DNA from: Rhynchosporium graminicola | Taxonomy: Eukaryota; Ascomycota; Leotiomycetes; Helotiales; Ploettnerulaceae | Direction of reading: 5' to 3' | DNA length: 64,000 bases | Assembly: GCA_900074885.1 (NCBI GenBank) | Contig: FJUW01000088.1 | Location: 61,029 to 125,028, forward strand | Shown: piece by piece, positions 24,566-36,291 of the stretch | Position numbering within the stretch: position 1 is the stretch's first letter | Layout: the number at the start of each line of letters is the position of its first letter | Made by a program: the position numbers and the translations under genes | Notes under the pieces: generated by a model | Database searches by the model: none | Told to the model about the DNA's origin: nothing | Seen by the model: the letters and a program-made list of their open reading frames with translations, nothing else

Positions 24566-26033
24566 TTACTTGATGATACGCGTCACCAAACCCGTAGCAA
24601 CAGTTCGTCCACCCTCACGAACGTTGAATCTCTGTCCTACTTCCACAGCAACAGGCTGATGGATCTCGCATCTCATCTCGACATTATCTCCCGGCATGAC
24701 CATCTTAGAATCCGCATCTGCCGTTCCCTCAGGCCAGAACAACGCCGCAGCCTCATCTGCCGTCCGCAAGAAAATCTGCGGTCGGTAATTCTGGTGGAAA
24801 CCGGTGTGGCGTCCTCCTTCCTCCTTCGTCAAAACGTACATGGAAACGAGGAACTGGGTGTGTGGCTTCGTGGTACCAGGCTGCACGATAACCATTCCGC
24901 GGCGGACATCCTCGCGCTTGACACCGCGGAGGAGGAGACCGGAGTTGTCGCCTGCGCGAGACTCCTCGCAGGACTTCTTGAAGGTCTCGATATCGGTTAC
25001 TTTAGTCTTGATGGGGTTTTCGCCTTTACCGACGAGTTCTACTTCCTGGTCGCGCTTAAGGGTTCCACGCTCGACACGGCCGGAGGCGACAGTTCCACGA
25101 CCAGGAATGGAGAAGACATCCTCGACGGACATCAAGAAGGGCTTATCAAGATCACGGACGGGTGTTGGAATCCAACTATCAACTGCTTCGAGGAGCTCGT
25201 CAATCTTCTGCTCTCCAATATCAGGTCGGCGGCCGTCGAGTGCGCACAGGGCTGATCCGAGAATGATAGGGGTATCGTCACCCTCGAAACCGTAGGTGGT
25301 GAGAAGCTCACGCATCTCCATCTCAACGAGCTCCAACATCTCAGGGTCCTCCAAAGCATCGACCTTGTTGACGAAGACGACAATTTTCTGGACACCGACT
25401 TGACGGGCGAGAAGCAGATGCTCCCGGGTCTGAGGCATCTGTCCATCAGAGGCTGCCACGACAATGACAGCTCCATCCATATTGGCAGCTCCTGTAATCA
25501 TGTTCTTGATGTAATCGGCGTGACCCGGACAGTCGACGTGCGAGTAATGGCGGGCATCAGTCGAGTACTCGATGTGTGCGGTCGAGATGGTGATACCACG
25601 CTTTCGCTCTTCGGGGGCTTTATCGATGGAACCGTAATCGAGGAAACTGGCAAGACCTTTCTCGGCTTGACGCTTAGTGATAGCAGCTGTGAGGGTTGTC
25701 TATAAATGCAATCGTTAGTCTATGATGTAGCATTCGCCTCCTTTTCTGCGGGTTCGATAATTGCTTACCTTTCCGTGATCGACATGACCAATGGTACCTG
25801 TATTGCATTAGAGAAATTCCCCATATCCCCCTGGAAAGCATATCCATACCGATGTTCACGTGGGGCTTCGTCCTCTGGAACGCAGTCGCATATGATCGCG
25901 CCGTGTTCAATACTGCAGCACCTCCATCCTGTCGTCGCAGAGCATGCTGTAACGGGCTCACGGAATTTCCCTGCTGCAGCGCAGACCTAGCTGTCCGCAG
26001 GAAGGGAGTGATTGTTCTCGCAAACGCCGGCAT
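24566..26033 (-). CDS. tuf1: mitochondrial elongation factor Tu
   Basis: Three exons (26033-25850, 25797-25769, 25699-24566) give 448 residues. EF-Tu delivers aminoacyl-tRNA to the mitochondrial ribosome as a GTPase. The first about 50 residues ([20 protein letters not shown] and on to ARSYA) are an Arg/Ser-rich mitochondrial targeting sequence. GTPase motifs are complete: P-loop GHVDHGKT at 65-72, DCPGH at 127-131, NKVD at 182-185. The effector stretch ERKRGITIS is present, and domains 2 and 3 run to TGLVTRIIK at the C-terminus. The second exon is only 29 nt and encodes most of the P-loop ([10 protein letters not shown]), with TTL in the next exon. Both introns are GT-AG, and phases 1 and 0 agree. 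Length fits fungal mitochondrial EF-Tu. Confidence 0.97.
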
Positions 26034-26662
26034 TATTGGTGTGTGTTGAAGGAAAGAGAGGAGATGAGGTGAGATGGGATGTGAGAAGGGGGGAAATGTA
26101 GAGCTTCACTCTATGGCCTCATATTTTTTTAGCGTCGGATATGCAGGGATCATTGTAGATACACGTGACGGCGTGTTCGAGGACATTAACTCGATCAACA
26201 TGGCTCGAAATGGTACGTACTACATTCACTCAGCGACTGTGATTATACTCGCCTTCTAAAGTAGGCAGTTGCAGGATTTCCATCAACGCACTAATCAAAT
26301 AGCTCACAGCTTTCAGGGATCGTGAAATATTGCTGAAGGTTGTTATTGCGCTTATTATCCCTTCAAACCAAACAAAAGAAATGTATTATCTGTTGTCGTT
26401 GCGCTCTATGAGTTATTTTCCACCATTCCCATCCAGAACCCCATGTCCTTCCATCGCACCACGCTGTAAAGGGAGTTCCCTAAGAAAACTAATTACACAG
26501 GGTACTCGTGAAATGGAATCGCATCGCAAAGACCTAAGAAAATTCCCCATTACCAGACGGCTTACGACTGGCATATGCGGAAGTGGTATCATCAAAGCAT
26601 CAAATCCTCATGTAAGAAAGAACGAACGGCAAGATCCCACATCATCGGGTCACTCGAGCAGT
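26034..26662. other. promoter of EF-Tu and 3' flank of the HAM1-like gene
   Basis: Spacer between two minus-strand genes. It must contain the EF-Tu promoter and the end of the upstream transcript. No further feature is supported. Confidence 0.5.
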
Positions 26663-29600
26663 TTATACATTTCCAGTCAGGACTGGGTTGCCGGAACCAA
26701 GGGTTGTGTGGCCATTGCCTACCTTTCCGCTGTTGTATCCGTTTCCGTTGGAGCCGGTGTGACCGTTACCGTTGAGAGCTTGGTCAACCTGGTTCCCGAA
26801 GGAAGAGGCAGTGTTGGTCTGGTTTCCAAAGGAAGAGGCAGTGTTGGTCTGATTGCCAAAGGAAGAGCCGGTGTTGGATGATCCAGCAGCAGCCTGAGCA
26901 GATGGGTCTCTGAGTTGATTGGTAGCGGATTGGGTGTTGCCAATGTTTTGGGGACCACGAACACCACCAGTGGTAACCGAGTGCTCCTTGCGAGAGATGG
27001 TTGGAGCACTTGGGACATCAGTGGAGGCGGATGCGGAGCCGAGCTTGAAGATGGCAGAGTGCCAGGTCTCGCCCTTCATGCCAAGCTCCTTGTACTCAGT
27101 AGCCTTGGAGGAGATACCGCCTGGCAACTTGAGGTCGGGGAAAATAGAGTCATGTTGAGTCATGGCAACGTTGACCTTCTTGTCAGAAACGACGGCCTCA
27201 GCCTTCTGCTTTCCTTGCAAGAGTTGCTTCTGGAGAGCATTGACATAGCGCTGGTAAATGTTGGGGGCGTTCTCTGGGTTCTCCTTGGCCTGTAATCTGT
27301 TAGACTCATGAGGGAAAATCAAGATGAGTTAGCTTACCTCTTCGATAGCACGATCAGCCTCGAGCTTGACCTTGTAGGCCATAGCATCGAACTCGTTGAA
27401 CTTGTCCTTGATGATCTTCTCAAGTGCTTTTTGAAGAGCTGGGCGCATGACCTTGAGCATCATTGGCTTACCGATGGCGAAGAGGACCTTGTGCTTGGAT
27501 TGCTTCAACTTGATGTTGAAGTTCTTGACATCAACATCGACCTTGTCAACCTTGAAGAAGTTCTGACGATCCTTCTTGTCGGCGGTCGACATCTTCATCT
27601 TGAAACTGAGACCAGTTCCACCAAGGAAGATATCAGCAACACCAGTATCGGTGATTGATGGGAAACCCTGCTTCTTCTTGATATGGAAGGAGACATCACG
27701 CAGGTCCATCTGGACACCGGCAACAGAGACCATGATGCTGTGGGCGCTCTTGTTTGCAGCTCCCTTTCTGCCCCATCTGAGGTAATTATCTAATCTCTTG
27801 TTAGCAAACCAAAGTAGAAGAGAAATCTGAGCTAGCTTACCATTGGCGATTTCAAAAACATTTGGCATCAAGTTATCACTCTCAATAACCAAGTTCTCGA
27901 CCACAGCATCCATGGCCGGATCGGAGTACTCGAATCTTGGGATTGGCACGTAGCGGAGACTCACGAAGATGCCAGGAAGAATGACCTCAGTAAGATCCTT
28001 CACCAAATGAGGCTTGAAAGTTGGCTTCCCATTCTTGTCGTTGCCCAAGTCGTTGAAGAGCTTCTGAACGGATTCCGCGAACCGCTTGTTGACGGGATCC
28101 TTGTCGAACTGATCCGCCAGAAACTTGACTTCGTCGACGACACGATCCGTGTGGTTGCGGTAGCGATCTCGGAGGAGGAAGTTTCCCCGATCGTAAAGAG
28201 CGTTCCACTCCTCAGTGGCCGCATCCTCCAACATGTAACCTTGTTCCTTAAGGCACTTTCGGATGTAGGTGTTGATGTTCTTAAACCAAGACTTGAGCTC
28301 GGGATCCTGGTCAGCATCACGGTAGATGGCATTGATGGAGTCGAAGAGATCGTCAGTCGAGGTTCCGTTTGCCCATCGCTGGATCAACAGAAGCAGATGA
28401 GCCTCGGCCTTCTTCAATGAATCGTCGCTGTGGGCGCCCTTGACAGTTCCTGTGGCGTGATTGCCGAGAGTGTTGGCATGGCCAGCATAAGTCTCAGCAA
28501 GGTTGAGAAGGGTGTTGATGGCTTGCATGTAATCTGGGTGACCTTGGATCTCTACAACGAGCTTCTTGAGGCGCCAAATGGTCTGCTCGCGACGCTCCTC
28601 TGGCATCTTCTTGTCGAGGTAGTTCTTAGTCTGCTCACGAGTCTTGCGACCCTTGTCCTTGGTCTCCTCGGGGATGTTTTCCGAGGCACGCTGCTTGAGC
28701 GTAGAGGCAGCATTCTGAGCACCAGCCCTAGCATCAACATCGGAATTGGTACCTTGCTGTTGATCGCGCTGAACGCGAGAAGCAGCGTCAGCTGGGTCAC
28801 GAGATCCATCTGGGTTGGCAGCTTGGCTGGCATCACCAGCGGCAGCCTTCAAATCCTCCTGGTGAAGGGGTGTGTTCTTCTGGTAAGTAGACTTGATCTG
28901 GCTCTTGATGTTGCCAGTAGACATATCGGGGACATCGTGCCAGGTATTGTCATCAGCAGGCTTGTCAATTTGGGCCAAGTCTCTCTCATTGGGATTGATC
29001 TTGTTAGCGGCCTTTGAAGCAGCGTCACCGGCGATATCGCGGATGAGGATTGTAGCATCGTTCACTGTTTTCATTAGCAAGCGCTTTCCATTGGGCAGTC
29101 ATAAAATACGCACAGAGCTTTCGGAATTGACCATTGGAGATGATCAACGTGCCGAGAGTTCGAAGACCCTCCAAAGCCTCATTTCCATGCTGCTTAGCAG
29201 TATTCTTATCAACCGGAGCACCTGGAACACTAGCATCTCCACCACTGATCTTCTGAGATTCCCAGATGAACTCCTGCAGAACATTGCCCTCGTTCTTGGC
29301 CAGAAGCATGTATTTTGCCTGCGAGACAACATCACGGAAATCGGCGACCAAGGCTTGCCCTTCGGCGGAGAGCTTCTTGGAAGGGTTGGCGATAGGACGA
29401 GACTTCAGGAAGCTGTTGAGAGCGATATCAATCTGCTCGTTCTGTTGAGGGTGAGTTAGCATGCGCGATCTAGAATGATGGAGAGGAGGTGGTAGACTTA
29501 CGGATGGGACCTTGCCATTCTGGAAAGCTTCTCACATTGTCAGCGTTCGAAGTCGACGGCGCAATAGACGAGAGATGACCTACCGGTAGCGATACCATAG

Positions 29601-29665
29601 AATTGTAGCTTCCTGTTGACATCCTCCTCCTTGACCTTGACATTAGTTGGTCTGTTGACAGACAT
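26663..29665 (-). CDS. HAM1-like N- and C-terminal domain protein
   Basis: Six exons (29665-29584, 29530-29502, 29441-29114, 29064-27841, 27789-27338, 27289-26663) give 913 residues with consistent phases. It matches the fungal family with HAM1-like N-terminal and C-terminal domains. Members are large, mostly uncharacterised cytosolic proteins, possibly lipid-binding. The start MSVNRPTNVKVKEEDVNRKL and the YGIATEAFQNGKVPSNEQID block are typical. A disordered, Gln/Asp-rich stretch lies at about 190-300. A long helical domain follows (RREQTIWRLKKLVVEIQGHP and on to LPGIFVSLRYVPIPRFEY). Then comes the beta-rich C-terminal core with DLRDVSFHIKKKQGFPSITD, GVADIFLGGTGLSFKM, and VKNFNIKLKQSKHKVLF. 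The tail has three copies of a 10-residue unit ending ASSFGNQ, then a Gly/Asn-rich end. Exon 2 is a 29-nt microexon. The name HAM1-like does not imply the HAM1 nucleotide pyrophosphatase. Confidence 0.85.
26791..26880 (-). repeat. 30-bp in-frame tandem repeat, three copies
   Basis: Three near-identical 30-bp units inside the last exon of the HAM1-like gene encode TNTASSFGNQ-type units. The number of copies is likely variable between strains. Confidence 0.8.
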
Positions 29666-29996
29666 GGTTGCGGGAAAAGCGACTGCTGGGTATCAATGAA
29701 GAAAAGAGAAAGGGAAGCGGAGCGGAGCGGGGCGAGTCTGGAGCTGATAGATGCTCGCAGACGGAGTGGTGTATGGTGAGTGGTTACACGTTTGTATTAG
29801 GGCGAAGAAGTATGCGATCCTCGAGCAGAGCGAGAATTGATGATGATGTATGGATTGGTGATTGATGGATGGATGTTGAGGGGGTTGAGAAGGGGTATCT
29901 TGATTTAGGTGTTTTGGTTGCAAGGGAGGGAGAGGGAGCGGAAGAGAAGAGGAAGGGAAGTCTGTGGGGGGGGAGGGGAGGTCTTTCTGTGTTTGG

Positions 29997-30074
29997 TCGT
30001 CTCGTCTCGTCTCGTCTCGTCCGTCACCTTTGGCTGGTCGTGGTCGTGGTCGTGGTAGTGGTAGTGGTAGTGGT
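29997..30074. repeat. TCGTC and GGTCGT/GGTAGT microsatellites
   Basis: About five TCGTC units at 29997-30021, then three GGTCGT and several GGTAGT units from 30036 to 30074. Confidence 0.85.
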
Positions 30075-30367
30075 GAGTAGGTAGGGAGGGGTGGCAGGGT
30101 AGGAGGGGGAGGGGGGTCCATGAATGGAGGGTGTGGAAGGAAGGAGTGTAGTGTCGTGTGGTATTGTATGGGGTCACTGGCTGTGGTACTGTAGACACTT
30201 TCCCTTTGCGTGACCAGTCTGGTGAGTGAGTCTATCCTATCGGGCTCGCTTTGGCCTGTCATACCTCGGGTAGCTAGGTAGGCAGGCTCGTAGGTTAGGA
30301 GAGAAGATCCTCTGTACTTGTACTGTACTGTAGTGAAGATGAGACCAGATCAGCTCATAGCTACTAT

Positions 30368-30394
30368 ACTGTACTGTACTGTACTGTACTGTAC
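30368..30394. repeat. GTACT pentanucleotide microsatellite
   Basis: Five consecutive GTACT-type units. The unit is partly self-complementary, so hairpins can form. Confidence 0.85.
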
Positions 30395-32880
30395 CTACCA
30401 AGTCCAAGCAAGTACCGCGCTGTCTTGGTCTTGGTCTGGGTCTGGCTTTGGCCTTGCTTACCCCTTACCCCTACCCCTTACCCCTGTTGCGCCCAAACAA
30501 AGGAATGAGCTGGTTCTGGCCTGGCGTGTCGAATTCTTGTTTCTTCTTCTTGCTCTGCTTGTGCTCGCTCCCTTACTGTTGTTCCAGCTTGCCAGCTTGC
30601 CAGCTTGTGCACTGCTCGCCCGTCCGTGAGCTAGCGTGTTTGGTAGAGCAAGTAGACGTGATGTAAATATGTGTCGACGTCATACCTTTGCATTAGAGCC
30701 CCACCCTCCCCTTACTGACCCGAGACCCTAGACCCTAGACCCTACCTAGATGGGACCCGGCCTAGACCTCCCTCCCTGCCTCTCTCTCCCCCAATGAACA
30801 TTCTCTCTCCACCTCTACTCTGCTCTGATTGGTTACTCTGCACGCCACTTCATCCAACTTGGTATTATGTACTTGTATCACTTAGCTGTGGCTTTCTTTC
30901 CTCTCCATCGCACGCACAGCTTCAAAGCTTGCCCAACGCGGGACTCCGACCCTGGAACCTTGAATGTACTCCGTACAGTAGCAGCTATAGCTCTTTTGAG
31001 TTTACCAGCACATCGGGAAAGAAAGAAAGAGAGAATGAAAGAATGAAAGAAAGCTAATACTCCTTCCTGATTATTGGAATTGCCCGGATCACGGGGGCCT
31101 GCGTACGGACATCACGATCGATCAATCCATCCTGTGGCAGGATGATGATTGAAAAGCGGTGTCCAGTGATGCTTCATCTACAGGCTACAGACAGGTAGCA
31201 GCATCCCACGTCCCATATTCCTTCCTGTGCGCTCTCACAGGACGATCTGTTCGCGCAACGCTGATTTGTATTCTCGTCCAACTCTCCTTCCGTTCCTGTC
31301 ATCGACGATTGTGGCACGCATGCATGGGCTTCCGGGAAGTCGATGCAGCTGCTCTGACGTACGATTGCCATAAGAGACCATAGCCATGTCCTTGACCCTG
31401 CTCTCGATCCCTGTGATGATCTATGCGTCTGAGGCATCCACGCTCTTGCCCGGCATCATCAATCACTTTTGCCGCATCGCACAGGAATCCTCCTGGACAA
31501 CACACACATATAACCATTTGTGACAACCTTCTCGGCCAGGCAGCAGACATTCTGAAATATCGCTCCTTTCACTTTCAGCTCGTCCCATCAATGTTCCATC
31601 AGGAGGACCAGGGGGTGCGCAGGCTCACTGCGATCAGAAAACCTGGAAGCGGCAGGCAGTCACTCGATCCTCTGGTCAATCCTCTGTCCGCTCACCATAC
31701 TGTTTTCGCTGGTCAGCCAGCAGTAAAATGAGATTTCTCGATCGATGATGCCTCCAAACTTCCCTCCTTCTACACGGATATCGGATTCTCCGGCCATCTC
31801 AACCAAACCAAGGAAAACGAAAAGAAAAAAAAAAGGGGGCAGCTTTACGATACAACAGTCTAGACTTCATTGAAACTGGAACATGTTAGTGACGAGGCGG
31901 CGTCTTCTACTTCCAGTTGGATTCGCGAGCCACTTGTCCTGCGGGGAAGCGAGGGAGGGCATGTGGCGGTGCAAAATACTCTACCTGGATGGAAATTGAC
32001 ATGGGGAGCCGATGCCAAGAACACGGAGCTTTGCATTTCTTCCCATTGTGTCTGTTTGGTTGCTCTGGAATTGAGTTTTTCACAGTGATTTTTTCACAGT
32101 GATGTCATCATACGGAAGGGGGTCGGTTTTCTCGCTACGAGGATTCGACATGTCAATATTGACACTTCGCGGATTGCCATGTGGCGAGCTCTATGAAGTT
32201 TCATAGGAAGGTATATGATGATGCCCTCTTTTCGTTTATTGCCGCTCGCGATGCTATCACACTGCGAGTGCAGAAGAACAGCTGGGCTTACTTCAACCAG
32301 ACGAATCCCTTTCCTCGTCGTATTTACTTTCGGTGCTCGATTTAGCGGTCTGTATATTCAGTTTGCTTGCAGTCAGTGCTTCATGACAAATATGTCAATC
32401 AGAACGTCACCCTTTTCTCGTTGTCTCTCTCTCTCATAGTAAAGTCGTTTCAAAGCTTACTATTAATCCTTTACCACACTTCCCTCGTCACTCGTTGAAA
32501 ATCTTGACATGCACAGCCTTCTGCGTTCGCGCATGGTTTTGTAATCGCGTCTCATATTATTTTAATTGCTCATCAAGTCACGAATATTCTCACTTTCGTC
32601 TTTTATGAAACGTTCAATGCCTGATGTTGTATTCATCAACTTCCTCCAAATCCTCCATCCTAAGTACTGGAAATTCCGTAACAAATAAGAACTACAAAGA
32701 AAAGAGCAAAGAGCGAAACCCAAGTCCAGGATTACTATCGCCATCTCTCTCCTTCCCAGCACTCCTCACTTCCACACTCCTACCTATCCCTAACCCACCC
32801 CAACGTAGCCCACCGTCATTCAGCCCACCTCTACTCTCTCATCCTACTTCTCATCCTCTCATTCCCATCGTTATACTCCC

Positions 32881-34060
32881 CTAAATTCCCTCCCCTTCCC
32901 TAGCATCACTCAACCTCTTCTTCTTCACCATCTCCTTCTTCTCCTCCTGCAAAACCCTCAATCTCTCCAATTCAACCCTAACACTCGCCTCCAATCTCTT
33001 CTGCAATTCAGGACTGTTCCCCAATTTGAACAGAATCTCCATCCACACAAACAGCGACGCTAGGAAGAGGGCTTGCGTGTGGTTGGCGAGGAGTGCTGAG
33101 GCTCTGCCTTCGAATTTACCTGTTCATTCAAAACATCAGTATCACTACCTACAGCCGAATCCAACCCGACTCGATCCGATCTGATCTACGATGTGGAGAA
33201 AACGAAAGGAGAGAGAGAAGTAAATAGCAAAAAGTAAGAAGGGAGAACGCACCATTCCCAAAAAACTGCGCCACCCAACTCACAAATGCACCAGCGCACT
33301 CAATTTCGTAGCTTTCGATCCATATTTAGCAGTCATCTTGTTTGCGAGCGCTGCGGCGCCTAGAAGCAGAGGTGTTGATGCGAAACTGGCGAGGGGTTCG
33401 AAAGTGATGTAGAGGCCTGAGTAGAGGAGTGCTGTTAGGGTTGCCAGGTTGACCGAGCAGGGTAGGGGGTATTAATTTGGGAATTGAGAGGGAGAGGAAG
33501 GAGAAGGAGGGGAAGAGAGGAGGTGATAGTAGAGTAGAATTGTGACCTACGAGGCAGGTTTCGTAACGTTAGGAAGCGAGGGGATTTGAGGAGATCTGGT
33601 GTATTCGCTCCCTGTCAAGATGTGGGTTCACAGAACCACCAGAAAGGACAATTTTATAAGTGCTGAAAAGATCGAGCAACATGATAGGTCATATATCACG
33701 GAAGTCACACATCTCGGAAGCAGATTCCCAATGGAGGAAGGAAGAAGGTGAAGAGTAATAGAGGTACCTACGATTTGAAAACCCGTCCACAGCAACAACG
33801 GTACGCAAACCATGCTACTCAATATCCGAGTCAGCCGATGATTTCCTCGCCATCTACTCGATCTCGAAATCAGGCCCGAGTATCCGGATCAGGTATATTC
33901 AAGGATTCCGTCCACTCCATATCCACATCCACATCCAGAAAACAGCGACTCTCTCTCCTCTGAAAGGCATTCTGAGATAAGGGAACACTTATTGAATACC
34001 GATATTAACAGGATTGTGGCGATAAGCTCCAGACTAAGATAATTCAGTCAGTCCAAGCAG
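32881..34060 (-). pseudogene. MPO1/DUF962-like dioxygenase, probably broken
   Basis: MPO1-type proteins are ER-membrane Fe(II) 2-hydroxy fatty acid dioxygenases (phytosphingosine alpha-oxidation). Blocks recognisable in order on the minus strand are SGAYRHNPVNI (about 33999-34031), MVCVPLLLWTGFQI (33768-33809), NTPDLLKSPRFLTLRNLP (33550-33610), and LLYSGLYITFEPLASF with ATKLSALVH (33287-33432). Then VSWVAQFFGN leads to GKFEGRASALLANHTQALFL and a coiled, charged C-terminus ending at 32881. Problems are as follows. The phase does not carry from the first to the second block with any nearby splice site. The expected acceptor before NLATLTALLY reads GG instead of AG at 33454-33453. One base is missing between ALVH and VSWVAQ near 33284. 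Two conserved His positions are changed (YHHN to YRHN, GHG to GNG). No first exon was found. Sequencing error could explain some but hardly all of this. Confidence 0.65.
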
Positions 34061-34841
34061 CCATCCATTCATCGACTCAATTTCCATTCCTCGAACATAA
34101 CGCAACAAAACAAGAACAACCAGATATCCCCAGCTCTAGATCTCATAATCCTCGCTCGGGCTTCCGTTATTTCATCTCATCTCATCTCATCTGATGCCTT
34201 CAACACCCATTTCCTCGCCCGCCCGCCTGCCTGATTTCCATTCACCTCTTCCATCCAAAACGGCAAGCGAAAATATCAAGCAACAAACACCCTCTCAAAC
34301 CAACCACCCAAAACAGGACAAAACCACAACAACACTTCAATCAACAACTTCCTTACAAGAAATCATCAAAAGAAGGAAAAAAGCGAATCTGAATGCTCGC
34401 AGCGAAAGAAATGGAAATAAGGACTATTCATAAACAAGAGTTATTTCTCCAGATCAAAACCCCTCACCTTGTCGATCGGTACTTCTCACTTACCACGCAG
34501 TCTATCTGTCTACCACGCAGTCAAGCAGTCAGTGCCTTCCTTAACGATTATAACACCAACGTGCCCGCAAGAGATCACCCCAAATACCACCTTATACTGA
34601 AGAGCAGACGGACGCCTGAGCTCTTCGCTCTACCTAGAGAGGTAGAAGCTCGCGGTAAGCTGTCAAGGTAGATAAAGGTAGGTACCTACGGAAGAACGAG
34701 CACAGCGAAAAGACCAAACAAACCCTATCCTATCCTGTTCTGTACAGCAAAAAGATGAAGGTAAAGATCCCACGAAATCTAACATGATAACCCGCCCTCA
34801 AAAGATTCACTATCCAGCCCGATCTGTTCCAAACCAATTAC

Positions 34842-34842
<1 letters not shown>

Positions 34843-34872
<30 letters not shown>
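34843..34872. repeat. AT dinucleotide microsatellite
   Basis: About 30 bp of alternating TA with one interruption (ATGTAT). Confidence 0.9.
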
Positions 34873-35373
34873 CGCGCGAAAAAAAAAACACGACGATCCT
34901 TTGAAAGCTACGATGGCTATCACATCCACGATCGCTTCTCGCTTTTATTTTTCTATATATATATACAAAAGGAATTGGAAATCCCGCCGTCCGAATCCAG
35001 GTAAACCTCTGCTTACTCTCTCTCTCTCCTTCTCCTCCCTCCCCTCCTTCTCCCACAAACCACAAACCCCAATGCCCACCCAAACCTCAGTCGACCTGAC
35101 CTCGGTCCGTCACTACACAACTCAACTTCCCGCTCTGCGATTTCCGTCACGTTCCCATTTTCGGGCTTGGTTCCGGCTTTCTGTCTTCCTGTGCGTGTGC
35201 GTGGGTGTGGGTGTGGGTGTGGGTGTGCCCGCGATGCATTACTTACATTACTTACATTGATACGTACAGTAGTAGTAGTACGTGCCGATAGAAATGGCGC
35301 CGGTTCACCTCTCTTTCTCTGCTTGCGTCTTCGGGTATATACAGCATGTCCCGGGGGAGAGGTCCGGTCTGAC

Positions 35374-35403
35374 GAGAGAGAGAAGGAGAGAGAGAGAGAG
35401 AAG

Positions 35404-35433
<30 letters not shown>
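35374..35433. repeat. GA-rich polypurine tract
   Basis: About 60 bp of GA dinucleotides with a few AAGG interruptions. Such mirror-type purine runs can form triplex DNA. Confidence 0.9.
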
Positions 35434-35434
<1 letters not shown>

Positions 35435-35769
35435 CAGTGGCTCGGTTTGAGGCAGGATGTGCTGGATTGGATGATGCCGCGGAAGTCAAAGTCAGAATCA
35501 GAATCAGAGTCTCAAGAAATATTTTACATACATCACATCACGGTATATATAGATATAAACAAATTCAACCGTTTGTTTGTTCATGCAGCAGCATTATACT
35601 TTACTTCGCCTTGCCTTGCTTTGCCTTGCTTTCACTCATCAGAGTTTGAATAGAATCAAGCAATTACTTCATTGGATTTTGAAAAGATCATTCACATGTA
35701 TATTATTGTATTTGATATGAAAGTCTTGGATTGCATGACATTGCACTGGGGTATCCAACTAACTAGGTA

Positions 35770-35836
35770 GTGTAGTGGAGTGTAGTGAGTGTAGTGAGTG
35801 TAGTGAGTGTAGTGAGTGTGGTGAGTGTAGTGAGTG
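35770..35836. repeat. 9-bp tandem repeat GTAGTGAGT
   Basis: About seven head-to-tail units with single-base variants and no spacers. It is an ordinary minisatellite. Confidence 0.85.
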
Positions 35837-36291
35837 ACCGCAAACGAAGGCAACGGCATCCTTTCTTTCGCCTCGCTCTGTTCTGTTCTGCGCTCGTGAA
35901 TCCGTTTGATATCGTATCATCGCGTTCAGTCGATAGCTAGTCATTTTTCCACTTTGCGGGTAGATACACATACGACTTTTGTCATATCTGTCTCCGCGCC
36001 ATAAGACTCGTCCACCGTGATTGAGTCTGTGGGAAAAGCTTAGCTCAGCTCACGTCCTCTCTCGGTCGAAGGAGACCCCTTGGAGGAGTCGAAATTACAG
36101 CAAACACTGGATATCTGATCTGCTGTTTGTGGGTGCCAAGTGGTGAGATGTCCAAATGAAGAAATGTGTATCCTGACAAAAGTTTCCAGCTCTCACTGTC
36201 GGATCTTGATCCCTTGTGATATACATATCGGCCCTGCCATATATTGCAGATCTGTGGTTCGAGATTTATCGATGCAGTTGGACTCGGCCAT

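Larger units (their letters stand above)
29666..32880. other. 3.2 kb gene-free region rich in simple repeats
   Basis: No frame or splice pattern here supports a protein gene. Repeats include TCGTC units at 29997-30021, GGTCGT/GGTAGT units at 30036-30074, GTACT units at 30368-30394, CCCTAGA units at about 30721-30745, and C/T-rich stretches. The left part must include the HAM1-like promoter. Confidence 0.6.
34061..36291. other. repeat-rich intergenic region
   Basis: Lies between the MPO1-like locus and the end of the DUF4211 gene, without a supported gene. Contains an AT microsatellite (about 34843-34872), a GGGTGT-type run (about 35195-35228), a long GA-rich purine tract (35374-35433) and a 9-bp tandem repeat (35770-35836). 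Confidence 0.6.

Noticed and set aside
24551..25295. Long plus-strand open frames opposite EF-Tu
   Set aside because: They mirror the highly biased codon use of EF-Tu on the other strand and have no domain.
28007..29017. Long plus-strand open frames opposite the HAM1-like gene
   Set aside because: Shadow frames of a real gene; no family features and no splice logic.
30721..30745. CCCTAGA repeats as an internal telomere sequence
   Set aside because: The unit is 7 bp and differs from the fungal telomere repeat CCCTAA; only about three copies.
35770..35836. Possible CRISPR-like array
   Set aside because: The units are 9 bp, head to tail, without spacers, in a eukaryotic genome; it is a minisatellite.
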